32,347 nucleotides of DNA. Origin: Phytophthora quininea (taxonomy: Eukaryota > Oomycota > Peronosporomycetes > Peronosporales > Peronosporaceae). The notes beneath the pieces are model-generated. The model did not search any database. It was not told the origin of the DNA and saw nothing but the letters and a program-made list of their open reading frames with translations. The DNA lies in assembly GCA_011947345.1 (NCBI GenBank), contig JAAVTG010000099.1, positions 1 through 32,347 on the forward strand. Direction: 5' to 3'. A program made the position numbers and the translations under genes. This document shows positions 19,534 to 30,136 of the stretch, in pieces (position 1 is the stretch's first letter; every line of letters begins with the position of its first letter).

Positions 19534-22500
19534 ATGCAGGACGGAGACGCTCAGGATGAAGGCGACAAGCGGATCTCGCCCGCCTTCCTGACGGAAGTGG
19601 CCCATGAACTGTACGCTCGTTTGGTCCTGCCTACATTCTCCATTTGCTGAGTGATGTTGCAATCTCTGCTGTAGCTCGTTGCGCAAGAACAACGGCCGGC
19701 CCTACGAGCACGACCCCGAGAAGGGCTTCACGATGGACATAATGATGATGATGGACATGGAGAAGGTGAGCACGCTGCGCAACGAGTTCCTCCAGAAGGA
19801 CAAGGGGCTGTCCATCGCCGAGTTCGTCTACGTCATGATGCGCTTCGTACAGAGCAGCGCCCAGACGGACGAGAATTCGCGGCTGCACGACCTGTCGGAG
19901 TCGCAGCTGGTGGCGAATCTATGCGAGCTCTTCGCGCAGATCGACATCAATGGTGACGGGTCGATGGAGTGGGAAGAGTTCACGTCTTTCATCGTGGACA
20001 CGGGACTCACGGTGAAAAGCCACCAGCCCAACTCCATACAGCAGTACCACCACGTACCGTGGGAAGACGCGTCGAAGCACAGTACCTTCATCGACCACAT
20101 TTATTACTTCCCGTCCAGTGATCTCGTTGCTCTCGTGGAGAACTGCAGTCCATTCCTCAAAATCTACAATGTCAACTGTGAGTTAACCCGAACGATTAAA
20201 TCGCCCGAAGGATTCGTGCAGTGTGCAGAGCATCTACCCAAGGTTTGCCACCATCGATTAATAACGTCCTGCTAGCACTGACGAGGTGGTCTTTTGTGTG
20301 TTATCACCAGTTCAATCAGTTCATCGTGGCGTCGTCCGACCTTCAGTTCCGCTTCTACGATGACACTACGTTGCGTCTCACAAAAAGCTGCCACACGCCA
20401 ACATCCCAAAACTGTTTGAAATGGTACCCTGAGTCTTCGACGCTTTTCTCTGCAGGCGTGAGCGGGATTGTCTACGCTTGGGACGCCGAGCGGATGGAAG
20501 AAAAACACCACATGGGTGGCGAGGTGAACGGGAGATTACTGACTCGCTCCCACGATGACATTGTGCTGGATCTACTTACGGTTCGCTATCCATTTCTTCA
20601 TCTATCCATTGTTTTCTAATTTGTCTTTGTTTCCCAGTTACCGTCGCTCGAGTCATTAGCTTCGGCAAGTATGGACCGCACCATTCGTCTCTGGGATGTT
20701 CATACTGGGAAGCATAAACAGCAACTTGACGGGCACGCTAAAGGAGTTCGATCACTTGCATACTTCTCGAGTATCGATTTTTGGTGTCTGCAGGGTTCGA
20801 CTTTGACGCTCTTGTGTGGAATCCCTATGTGGACCAACTTATACTGCGTTTGCATGGACACAACAACAGTCTTTGTGGCGTGGAAATTATTCCCGACACG
20901 CCGCAAATTATAACGGCGGATGTCGATGGTTTTTTAAAGTTTGGGATATTCGCAATTTTGCCTGCATGCAGACATTCACAGCTGAAAACATGGGCGAAGT
21001 CAAGAACATTGTGACTATCACGTCGGAGAAGCGAATCGTTGCAGCCGGCAAAAGGTAGGGAGGCTAGGAAGTTTGGCTCAGATTCTAAGCTACTTGTTGC
21101 TATCACTGGCAGTTGGTCAAGTTTGATTACGAGAAGTTAGAGAATCCAGAGCTAACGGACGACCATCCAGTCTTCATCGCGCTTTATAATCCAACTTCCC
21201 TATCCTTCATCACCGCTGCAGGAAGAGATGTAAAAATATGGGATGCTCGCCTTGGCAAGTTGATTCAGTATACAGGTGAGCTTACTGGTGTGTTTGTCGT
21301 CGAGGTCTTTGCTTGCTTACAGATTCTGGCGTCTCTCTTGCGTCAAGCCAGAGATTTGAGCACAACAGATCTCACTACGCTGTGTTTAGACTTTCGGGCG
21401 CAAGTTCATCATAGGAGACCACGGTGCGTTCGTAGGTTACTGCAACTCGCTTATGACAGCATTCTGAGTTTCGCTTTGCAACAGGCGGTAATATTCACGT
21501 CTTCGACTACTTAAATGGGTCCCAGATGAAGTCATTTGCGTACCCAGAGCTAGGAAACCGTGCTCACGTCGCTGAAGTGACTAAGGTGTGCTATTGCGCG
21601 GAACACATGGCGGTCATCAGCGTGTCGTGGGACTGCGCCATCAATATCCACGATGAAAGCGACTCGGACCGTGGCGTACTGCTTCGACGGCTTGTTGGAG
21701 GCCACAACACCGATATCACGGCGCTCAGTTTTTCGTACCATTTATCATTGTTAGCGTCAGGGTCATCTGACTGCTCGCTGCAAGTATGGGACTACGAGTT
21801 TGGCCGACTTGACGCAACGTGCATCGGCCACGTGAGCGGTATCTTGAGCCTTCAATTCCTGGATCCGTTCCCGCTGCTTCTTTCGGGTGATAGCACGGGA
21901 AACGTTAGTTTTGGGCAATGAGACCAGCAGCACGGTACAAGGGCAAAAGCGTCTTCCGCTTTCGCAACCAGCACGATCATCTCGGAACCGCTGCCGTGAA
22001 TTGCATCGCCACACACTCCGCCCGGCGCGGTTCAACATCCTCTTCCGAGTCGCTGGGCGACGATGGCGAGGATCATGATACCTTGGACTACACCTCGTTC
22101 CTGATCATCACGGGCGACGACAAAGGGTTCCTGAGCGTCTGGAATATTTTGCCGCTTTTGATGCGGTTGGCGACAAACTTCGACCTGCGACCACTAGCAA
22201 AGCCAATGGAATGCGCGAATGCCCAGCGGAACCTGCGTGTGGATGCTGCCAGTATGGTGCGCAAGGCCCGCAACACGCCCGAGTGGGCAGCGTACTCATC
22301 GCGAGACCCGCTTTCATCCTTCTTCTTTTCGGCGGGGATGCCGCTGGTATCGACTGATGACGACGAAATACGGTCCGAGGACGAGGATCTGCGTAGGCAG
22401 CCTCCGGTCTCGCTCGTACGCCGCTGGAAGGCTCACGGAGACGTGGTTTACTCGGTGCAGATGATCGCCGAGCCCGAGAGCCTCGTGACGTCGTCCTTTG

Positions 22501-23026
22501 ACCGACACGTCAAGATCTGGTCTTTGAGTGGCGAATGTCTGGGCGTGCTCATGCAGGGCGGGATGGACCCTTCCAGCAATCTCGACGCAAGTCTGCACTG
22601 CCCGTGGCGGTTCTCAGTGGACTACGACGCTCGCGAACGCCGCAAGGAGACGGCGGCTGCCCCGTGGTCGAAGATGTGCACGCTATGCTACGGCGCGGCG
22701 AGAAGAAGGATCTGATCGCTGAGCGCCGACGCACCGAGCGACTTGCCCAGGCAGCTGCTGCCGAGGCCAGCGTACTGGAGGAGATCTCGCGGACATACCT
22801 ACCGCCGTTGGACCCGCGTCACACTGCCAGCAATAACAGCAACAGCAACGCCACCGGTATGGCCATGAGCTTCATCAGCGGCCCTGAGCCGGGTTCCATG
22901 ACACTGCAGCCACTGCGCAAGACGCCTCGCCGCAAGCCCATCAACGCCGCGACTGCTGGACGCTTGACATTGACAGCGAGTCCGCGGATCCTGCGTCTTC
23001 GAGCAACAACAACAGCAACTGCTTGA
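19534..23026 (+). CDS. EF-hand and WD40-repeat protein (WDR49/WDR64-like), 7+ exons, apparent frameshifts
   Basis: Exon 1 starts at the ATG at 19534 and ends at 19610. Introns: 19611-19674, 20243-20310, 20581-20637 (branch CTAAT), 21055-21112, 21276-21353 and 21424-21484, all GT...AG with phases that join. Residues about 30-60 form a degenerate EF-hand. DINGDGSMEWEEF (about residue 115) is a canonical calcium-binding EF-hand loop. From about residue 200 follow some 11-12 WD40 repeats (for example SMDRTIRLWD, GRDVKIWDAR, SSDCSLQVWD, SFDRHVKIWS), enough for two beta-propellers. The tail (after about 22660) is charged, then Asn/Ser-rich. Length is about 1,070 residues. The family in animals is linked to cilia and testis; role here is inferred. 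The frame breaks at 20778-20782 (T run), 20930-20935 (T run), 21050-21053 (A run), about 21396 (two bases), 21909-21912 (T run) and 22660-22663 (C run), almost all single-base losses in short runs, so assembly error is likelier than decay. The exact C terminus is uncertain. Confidence 0.82.
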
Positions 23027-23029
23027 CGT

Positions 23030-23744
23030 CTCCGCGCCCGCCGGGCTAATGACGAAGCCGCCCCAGTTCCGCGGCGAGCCCAATCTCTCCCCGCATTTCG
23101 CTTCCAATCCAGTTGTTTATTCCGGCGCCCCTCGTACGTGTTCTGCTTGGTTCTGCTGCCTGGTCGCCATACAAAACACAAGTAATTGCAGGTCCTGCGT
23201 GCCGTGGGCCAGTCAACGCCCCTTGGCGCTCATCCTCCTCGATTGAGCATTCAAACCAAGGGATCCTAGCATTGCTTTACCGGGTGAAGTCTGCACTCAC
23301 GACTTGCTTAGAATTCGTTGTAGACTTCATGACGGTGCTGTTTGGAGCAACGAACTTTGCAAGCAATGCTTTCTATGCTCTTCCAGTGGAGAGCACGATG
23401 CTGACGCGTGGTCGACTCGACATCGTCAGACTGGAACAGACATCTTGTGCGATTTGATTCCAAAAGCGACTTCAGTTTTTGGCTGCAGGATGCTTCCGTA
23501 CTGTTATGACGATGTGCCTGGAGACCGCCAGCACTCGGCTGCTCGCGAAAAGAGTTCTTCGCAGCACACAGACTTCCTTGCTAGCAATCACACATTTTTC
23601 GACGACTGAAAAAGCTACCTTTCCTTCAAAACCTTCACAAGATGATCGTATCATCTTTGCCTTCTGCCCGTCGTTGCAGCTCATTGTCGCTTTCGCCCCG
23701 AGGCTCGAAGCCGACCGTCGCCGCCCGCCCGCCCCTCCTTCGCC
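23030..23744. other. Intergenic region between the two plus-strand genes
   Basis: No domain is visible in the small frames here. It should hold the 3' end of the EF-hand/WD40 transcript and the promoter of the next gene. The WD40 gene's last exon may extend a few codons into it in another frame (a Ser/Asn-rich tail ending near 23047). Confidence 0.45.
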
Positions 23745-24962
23745 ATGGACGACTGCATGCAGGCCGCCGCCAACAGCGGCATGTTCCAGCTGTGCTCGGA
23801 GCCGACGCTGCGCCAGATCTGCGCGCGCGCCAAGGCCGTGTCCTTCTCCAGAACGCCGTCGTGTACCAGCAGGGTGAACCGCAGACCGAGATGCTGCTGC
23901 TCAAGGACGGCCGCGTGGAGAGCACCAAGATCATCAACGGCCAGGAGCACACGCTGGACGTCATGACCCACGGCGCCATCAGCTCCAACCACGCGCTCAC
24001 GCAGGACCCGGCGGCCGTCAGCGCTGCCTCACGCCCGTCACGGGCTTCTCGCTGCAGAGCACAGCGCTTGAGGAGGTGCTGGAGGACAAGACGGCCTCGC
24101 GCGAGATCATGCACAGTCTCAGCAAGGAGATCCGGCGACAGGCCTCGCTGCTGCAGACGCCGCTGCTCGAGCAGCATGCCAAACCCACGCCCTACTTCGC
24201 CACGTCAGTGGCCGCCTCGATCGAGTCTTTCTACCGGAGCGGCATGAACTCGCTGCTGAACGCGCGCCTCACAGGCCAGCCCGTGGCTAAGCTCTTCCCG
24301 GACATGCACCTGCAGATCCCCACGCGTATCGTATACATCAACGGCTTCAAGGGCATCCGGCACTTGCTGGAGAAGCATGTGGACGCCGACCAGTACGAGT
24401 ACCCGCAGACGGTGCGGCTCGTTGAGGCCGTGTCGCCCGGTGTGATCATGACCCCCGTTAGCAGCATGCTCGAGGCCTTCAACGCCGGCCACATGAACCC
24501 GGAGTCGCTCGCCACGCGCTGGATCCGCGGCACGGCGCCGCGTATGATGCGTGAAGTCATCTTCGGCGTGGGTCTGAACCAGCTGTCCGACTACTTTGAG
24601 GAGCGTCTCTCCGTGACGGACAGCCCCGCGCTGAACAATGCCATTGGTAGCATGGCGGCCGGTGTCGTGTCCGGCTACCTGTCCCACGTCCGCACAACCT
24701 GTCCACGATGAAGCTGATGCACCCACAGAAGACGTACGCCCAGCACATGGACGACTTCATCCGCCGAGCCGAGGTGCGCGTGCCCAAGTCCGTGGCGCCA
24801 CGTCAACGCTACATGGTGGCCACGGCGCTTGCGCTGCTCTTCCCGAGAGGCCTCACCGTGCGTACGTCGCAGATCGTGGGCTCGTTCATCATTCTCAACG
24901 GCACTATCAACTCGCTCAAGGAGGTCGACCTGGACACGATCAAGGGCTACGTATCTCGGTAA
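23745..24962 (+). CDS. Cyclic-nucleotide-binding-like domain fused to a mitochondrial-carrier-like domain
   Basis: The start is the ATG at 23745 in a strong CCATGG context; the stop is TAA at 24960-24962. It has no intron and about 406 residues. Residues about 10-125 look like a cNMP-binding beta-roll: LRQICARAKAVSFS, then NAVVYQQGEP, EMLLLKDGRVES, HTLDVMTHGAIS and LTPVTGFSLQ, the usual spacing of an entry strand, G-x-P/E turn and lid. The remainder has SLC25-like traits. Helical segments carry VSPGVIMTPVSSML (a PxxxL variant of the carrier motif), RWIRGTAPRMMREVIFG (the G-x-x-PR-x-x-R carrier block) and a related block near YLSHV...LSTMKL. Classical PxDxxK motifs are not seen, so transport is uncertain. 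Frame breaks at 23848-23849, 24027-24028 and 24690-24691 each equal one missing C in a C run. I infer a membrane protein gated or tuned by a bound nucleotide-like ligand. Confidence 0.62.
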
Positions 24963-25282
24963 GTCCAGCGGCTCACTGTATCGTTACAAGACGGCAATCG
25001 CGACGCAAGCAGGACGCGCACGACAGACAGTCTCCTTTGAAAGCGAGTGCGTGTACAGGTAACCTCGGCTCAACTCGACGCAGGCAGGCGAGACGACAGG
25101 GTGGCAAAACTTTTAGATACAAGTGCCATCCCGTGGAGCCGAGCATCAGTAGGTGAAGAGAGTAGCAGCGAAGGCTGCAATATGACCAAATATCAAAGAC
25201 AGTTTATCCACTTGCGCTCGAGGCAAACTTGCTACTGAACCGGCCTCGGCAATTGATTCTTTCCTGTCGCGATAGCATATTT
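24963..25282. other. Convergent intergenic region
   Basis: It lies between a plus-strand gene end (24962) and a minus-strand gene end (about 25283). No gene recognised; it should contain both 3' ends. Confidence 0.5.
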
Positions 25283-26070
25283 CTAATGGCTATTCTGTTG
25301 ACACAGCATCCGCGAGCGAGGGAGGGCGGAGTGGTGTCTCCGTTGGCAGGGCACCATCCGCACCACGCTGGGCCGCGGCACGCGATTCACGAACTGATAA
25401 GCGCGCAAATGCCTAAAGAACGTTGACGTGAAAAACGCTACGATTTGTGTCACCTCTGCCAGCGAAAACGGAGCTGTAATCGGGGCTGGATCGTCAAGGG
25501 ACTGGTCTCGAGTCGTGTTAGTCAGCACTCCGCTGGCATGCCGGATCTTATCGCGGAACGCATCGTAGACAGCTTCTACCGTCGGGTAAGCGTCAGCAAA
25601 CGCAGGATTCATTGTAGTCGGGATCGACTTGACCATGACATTATCTTGCGTGCAACCATTTCCTTCGGGCAGAACACTTTCACTCTCGACAGAGGATACG
25701 ACCGGTTCAGTTGGTAATGACTCTGGTTCTGGGGCTGCTTGCGGCTGAGTTGAATAGACGTAGACATCGTGCGCAAGCTTGAGAAGACACAAGGTTTTGT
25801 CGGCCGGCAAGTGTGCGTCGTCACGTGCAAAATTCAAAACTCCAAAGCAGAAGTTGACCCACAGACTCGTTCGTGGATTCACAGGGTAGTGCTGAACCCC
25901 AGCGCGCTTTGTAGTAGCTCCACACGCTCGGTTGAGGACCCAGCTGCAGTTAACTCCTGTAATTGCTCAAGCGAGATCAAAGTTTTCGGGCCTGGAGGGT
26001 CCTCTGGCGCAGGCGACTGCTCTTCCAGGGCCGACACCGGTGGAGTCACCACTTCAATAGTCTTTGCCAT
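25283..26070 (-). CDS. Probable flagellar C1a-32 (CLAMP-domain) protein
   Basis: The start is placed at the ATG at 26070 (MAKTIEVV); an upstream ATG at 26133 is in frame. The first part is Pro/Glu-rich (residues 1-40), then a short helical LEQLQEL region. After one apparent base loss in the run at 25884-25886 comes TSLWVNFCFGVLNFARDD, a KTLCLLKLAHDVYVYS helix, an acidic linker (residues about 100-150), and a final block FSLAEVTQIVAFFTSTFFRHLRAY. This order (CFGVLxFA, later a helical xxFFxHxxxY end) fits the CLAMP domain of the central-pair C1a-32 subunit of motile flagella; that is a recalled match. Length is about 260 residues. It is tandem with CAP upstream (170 bp between them) and convergent with the carrier-like gene. 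If right, it acts in the axoneme of zoospores. Confidence 0.5.
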
Positions 26071-26239
26071 CCTGTTCGAGATCACACGACCCGACGTTTC
26101 GACTTGTAGCCATAAGAAAAGAAAGTGTTTCATTCATCAAACATCACGAAAGAAAAGCATCTCCGCAAAACGTTGACAGCAACACACCGCACCGGACTCG
26201 TGTAGCTGCTGCGTTGTCGCATCACTCGTATGGCGGCGT

Positions 26240-27641
26240 CTAGTGTGAGTACAGATCCGACACGTCGGACGAGATGGTCAGGTCGTCCGTGATCTTGTGC
26301 ACGAACTGCTCCGGGATCGGCTTCTCCACGTAGTCGTCGCTGCCTGCGGCCTCCGGGAATGCCACGTTCATCTCTGAGCTCTTGGATGTCACGAACTGCA
26401 CCTCGCGGCCCTCCCACGAGATGTACACGAGGCAACCGTCCGTCTTGTCGATGGCCACCGACGGCACCACGCCCTTGCACTGCACTTGCACGCCCTTGCA
26501 GTTGACGACCTCGATGCTGGACACGGCGTTGTCGAAGATAAGCTTCGTCTTCTTACACGAGTCGAACACAATGTTCTTGGCCTTGCCCTCCAGCAGGATG
26601 GTGGCGCCCTCGCAACCAAAGATGTACACTTGCTGCTTCATGTTGATGCCGCTGACGGTGAGCGGCTCGGGTCCGGTCTGGTACTCGATCTGCCAGTTGC
26701 CGTTGCGCTCTTCGCAGACAGCGGGTTTAGCGACCTTGGTGGGGGCCGCGGTCTTCTTGGGGGCCGCAGCGACAGGGGCGGAGCAGCTCCGTCAGACTTG
26801 TAGTCCTTACGCCAGGTCTGCATGTCCTTGGTGACCTTCTTCAGACCAGCAGTCTTTCCGCTGCTCTGGTCAATCGACTTGATGCCAGCAAACACGTTGG
26901 CCATGCCTCCAGCAGGAGCAGGAGCAGAAGCAGTTGCACTCTTGGTAGGGGAGGCCGCTGCACCAGGCGTGTACGCAGCCACGTCTCCCCCTTGGGGTTC
27001 CAGGTGACACCCGTCGTGTGGTGCGCCTTCACGTAAGCCATGAGCTCCGTCAGGAGACTCTTGAACGACGTCACGAACTCGATCTGGTCGGGGTTGGACG
27101 TCTTAAACTGCACGCGGATCTTATTGCCCCAGAAGTCGGATCCGCCAACGTACGATTCGATGAACGGCTTAGGGGCGGGCTCCACGCAGAGCCAGCCGAG
27201 CGCCTGGATACCCTCGTTCACCATGTTCTGGTGGTTGGCGAATTCGCTGCGGTTGTCACGCAGAGAGTTGATCTCCTTGATGCAGGCCTGCAGCTCCTTC
27301 AGGTGCTCCGGGTTGAGTGCCGCCGGCTTCTTGCACTGGCTGGCCATCAGCAGGTAGGTGCGCTGGGCCGCGAACGCCTTCTCCGTCACCTCCCCGAGCT
27401 TGCGGGTGTCATCGCCCAATTTGCTGCTCACAGCCAGGAAAGGTGGCAGATACTGCGCCACGTACTCATCGTAAGCTTCAAGCTGGGGGAAAGCTGTACG
27501 GGGCGGCGCTGGGAGCGGCAGCGGCAGCAGCAGTAGGGGCGGGGTCAGAACTGCTTCTACACCCAGCTGGGCCTCTACGCGCGCAAGACGGGCGCTAAAC
27601 GCGTCCAGCAGGCTCTGCAGCGGCTTGGTTGCTTCACTCAT
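26240..27641 (-). CDS. CAP: Adenylyl cyclase-associated protein (CAP/Srv2)
   Basis: The start is the ATG at 27641 (MSEATKPLQSLLDAF, a coiled-coil N terminus); it is intronless and ends at 26240, about 467 residues, usual for CAP. Residues 60-225 form the helical folded domain (QLEAYDEYVAQYLPPF, LHHTTGVTWNPKG-type end). A Pro/Ala-rich linker follows, with a WH2-like actin-binding GLKKVTKDMQTWRK. The C-terminal 160 residues are the CARP beta-helix (QVYIFGCEGATILLEGKAKN, then VQVQCKGVVPSVAIDKTDG). CAP works with cofilin in the cytoplasm to recycle ADP-actin monomers. Frame breaks lie at the C run 26987-26991, at 26780-26781, and as a compensating pair in the Ala-rich part (27485-27489 and about 27541); each equals a one-base run error. 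The strand and codon use match the CLAMP-type neighbour. Confidence 0.92.
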
Positions 27642-28357
27642 TGTCGATTCTGGGTTGGGAAACTTGGCGGATTCTCGTATGATATTCTTGCCCCCATCAG
27701 GGTCAAATTTGAAGTCCGGGAAGCCAAAATAGACAGTTATCCAACCGGTAAATGCCCTATTTGACTCCTACGAAGTCACGATTCCGCGACTTCAATTGGA
27801 CGATAAAAGATACCGTTTCTTCAACGGTGCCACAAAATTGCTGACACTTCCAAATTTCCTAAGACCCACCTTGTGGTGAAAATCTCTGGTGTTTCTCCAA
27901 GAAGTATTCTAAAGAATCATACGAGAGTCCTCGTGTGACATAGCACCATTGCTCCGGCACAGTCATGTGCAGCGAAGCTTAATACAAATTGGGCAAATTG
28001 CCTTCGCAACCAAGGTATTGCCTGATCATAGTGAACGCATGGACAACAGGAAAGAGGAAAACCATATCAGCAGTGCTGAAGATGATCCAGAGCTCGAAAG
28101 GACATGCAGGTGCAACCCCCCAGATCACGTCATAAAGCTTATTCATGGGCAGCTCCAGCGGACAACAATACCAACAAATACAAAAGTCAACAAGGCGAAC
28201 TCCTGGGCGAAGCCAAGGAATTGTGTTTTCCAACCTGTATACTACTGTGTACTATGCACCACACCATGCCCACCACTGAATCGTCTCTCACTTCGAATTT
28301 TGAAGAACCAAGAGCACACACCAAGAAACAAGTTTTTTAAAACTCTACAAGAACCAT
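27642..28357. other. CAP upstream region, no other gene recognised
   Basis: The CAP promoter should lie here. A 136-codon plus-strand frame (27949-28359) overlaps a minus-strand frame and shows no domain or coding bias I would trust. The 5' end of DIRS-2 may lie in its right part. Confidence 0.4.
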
Positions 28358-30120
28358 GACCACCTCGATCCTACCGACGCACCTTCTTCGCCTGCGCCAA
28401 GAGCAACGACGGCCTCGTCGGACAGCGAGAGCCAAGCAGCGAGTCCCTACGTCGTTTACGTGACAGACGGGGAAGGGCCCTGTACGGCGATCTCCGCGAG
28501 GCGCGTGTCTGACCCTCCCCCGCTCCGGACTAGCAAGCGCGTGGCGTCAAAGACCCATCGGACGCGTCCCTCACTGTGGCGCGGAAGGGAAGAAGAAGGC
28601 GACCTAGGGGTCCAACCCGTTACCATCTGCCGCTGGAACCGCCAAGAACGCCGCTCGGGCCAATGCTCGTGGCTCCGAGTCTGAGAGCGAGAGAAGGCAC
28701 CCCCGCGGGCGGCCAGGAAGGCCAAGAACGCACTGGACACGGCAGTAAGGGAGCCACGTGCTACCAGTCGCGAGGAAGGCTTCGACCTCGCTGAGTTCAT
28801 GTCGTCATTCAAGCCGGGAACAGCGAGCGCATCAGTTCCCACCACAGCGGCCGAACCCTTACCTACGGTACCTCCTGTTGTTCCAGAGGCGCTTACCATT
28901 GCCAATGAGCTTCGCGTCCTCAAGGAAGATCCTTCGGCTTCGTGGCCTCGTCGATGCTCAAGCGTCGATGGGAAGAGCGCTACCTGTGACGTCTACGACC
29001 ACCGCTCCGAACGTGAAGGGCAAACTTCCTCCTGACGAAGTATGCCACCTCACGACGAGGAGCTTCCCCGGAAGCGGCAAGAAAACCAAGGGTGACTACA
29101 ATCCGCCGCAAGCGCACTTGATGGCCGGCAGCCGCATGTTTCGGTCGTTTGGGACCGCAGCAGGTAAGCCCCTGTCTGTCATGTCGTTCGTGCTGTGGAT
29201 GCGAGAGCCCGTCTGTGCCAAGTTCCAAGGACTCCGGCCGTATCGATGACCATCTGCAGCGGGCATCTTGGATCTCGTGAACTGACCCTCATGCACTTCA
29301 AGGAGTCCTCGGAGCTGGACAGCCTTGAGGACGGCTCATCGAATGTGAACTACACCAGCGACTTCAGCCTGTCCGCCACTCTACCATCTGCAAACACCCA
29401 CTGCACGTCCTACGAGGACATCGTCGCGCGAGCGGAAACCCCAGCTAAACCCCGGTGAATTCTTCGTTGAAACCCGCTGACGCCGCCAAAAACCACGCTC
29501 AACACCCCAGCTTGACGGGATTTCTAGTGACCACTCTAAGACTATCAGTAATCTCCGACTATACAGTCACTGTCGACGATACAGTTATGTTCGGCTATAC
29601 AGCCTTCTTCATCGACTATGCAGTCCAGTCAAACTACACAATTATTTCAGGCCGCACAGCCACTACAATCTACACAGTCACAGGTGACCATACACGCATA
29701 CCCCGCTCCACAAAGCGGTGCCGGCTATACAGCCAATGCTTGACTCCGTGCTCTCCATTACTATGAGTAATGTGGATTTAAGTAGCATCACGCTACAGCC
29801 GCATACGGGTGCTCCGCCACGTACAGCCACTGCACACAACGTAGCAGCGTGTCCCTCTCCTCCAATTTGCATGACTGCAGCCGCGCCTTCGGCAGTCTAC
29901 GCTGTACCAGCACGTCCTCCAAATAAAGAGATGGTGAAACCAAGGCTGGCATCTTAGTGTCGCAACCACGGAAACCGCTTCGCCTGGTAGTTCACAAGAG
30001 GTGGCCGCCCGGATGCACGTCAATGCTCAGACTCAGTGCAAGCTACTCAAGGAAATTCGAAGCTCTATGCTGGCCGGTCACATGCGCATACATGGAATCA
30101 AGTCCCCGATTCCCGACTAC
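28358..30120 (+). pseudogene. DIRS-2 gag-like region, frameshifted
   Basis: Plus-strand pieces in changing frames give an acidic, Ser-rich start (ATTASSDSESQAASPY, about 28400), a Pro-rich stretch, an acidic block FDLAEFMSSFKPG (about 28785), then SRELTLMHFKESSELDSLED (about 29275) and YEDIVARAE (about 29410). A run of hexapeptide-like repeats follows (29555-29700). The end, EIRSSMLAGHMRIHGIKSP (about 30055), precedes the RT. Position ahead of RT and the acidic LDSLED-type block are the basis for calling it gag-like. No Cys/His cluster was seen. Confidence 0.5.
29555..29705 (+). repeat. Degenerate 18-21-bp tandem repeat around TATACAGT
   Basis: The core (C)TATACAG or a variant (GATACAG, TATGCAG, TACACAA, CGCACAG, TACACAG) recurs every 18-21 bp about eight times. 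In the open frame 29455-29766 this reads as six-residue units of the form (Y/D/R)-T/A-V/A/I-x-x-(D/G/N). Similar isolated cores continue to about 29830. Confidence 0.6.
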
Positions 30121-30136
30121 CCAATCTCGCAAGTAG

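Noticed and set aside
24205..24726. Antisense 173-codon frame opposite the carrier-like gene
   Set aside because: It is a shadow of the GC-rich coding strand; the plus strand carries the domain motifs.
26389..26619. Arg/Ser-rich minus frame inside CAP
   Set aside because: Another frame of the CARP domain coding sequence.
27018..27536. Antisense 172-codon frame opposite CAP
   Set aside because: The minus strand is clearly CAP; the opposite frame has no motif and follows from codon bias.
27949..28359. 136-codon plus-strand frame between CAP and DIRS-2
   Set aside because: No recognisable domain, overlapped by a minus-strand frame of similar quality; kept only as a note in the intergenic entry.
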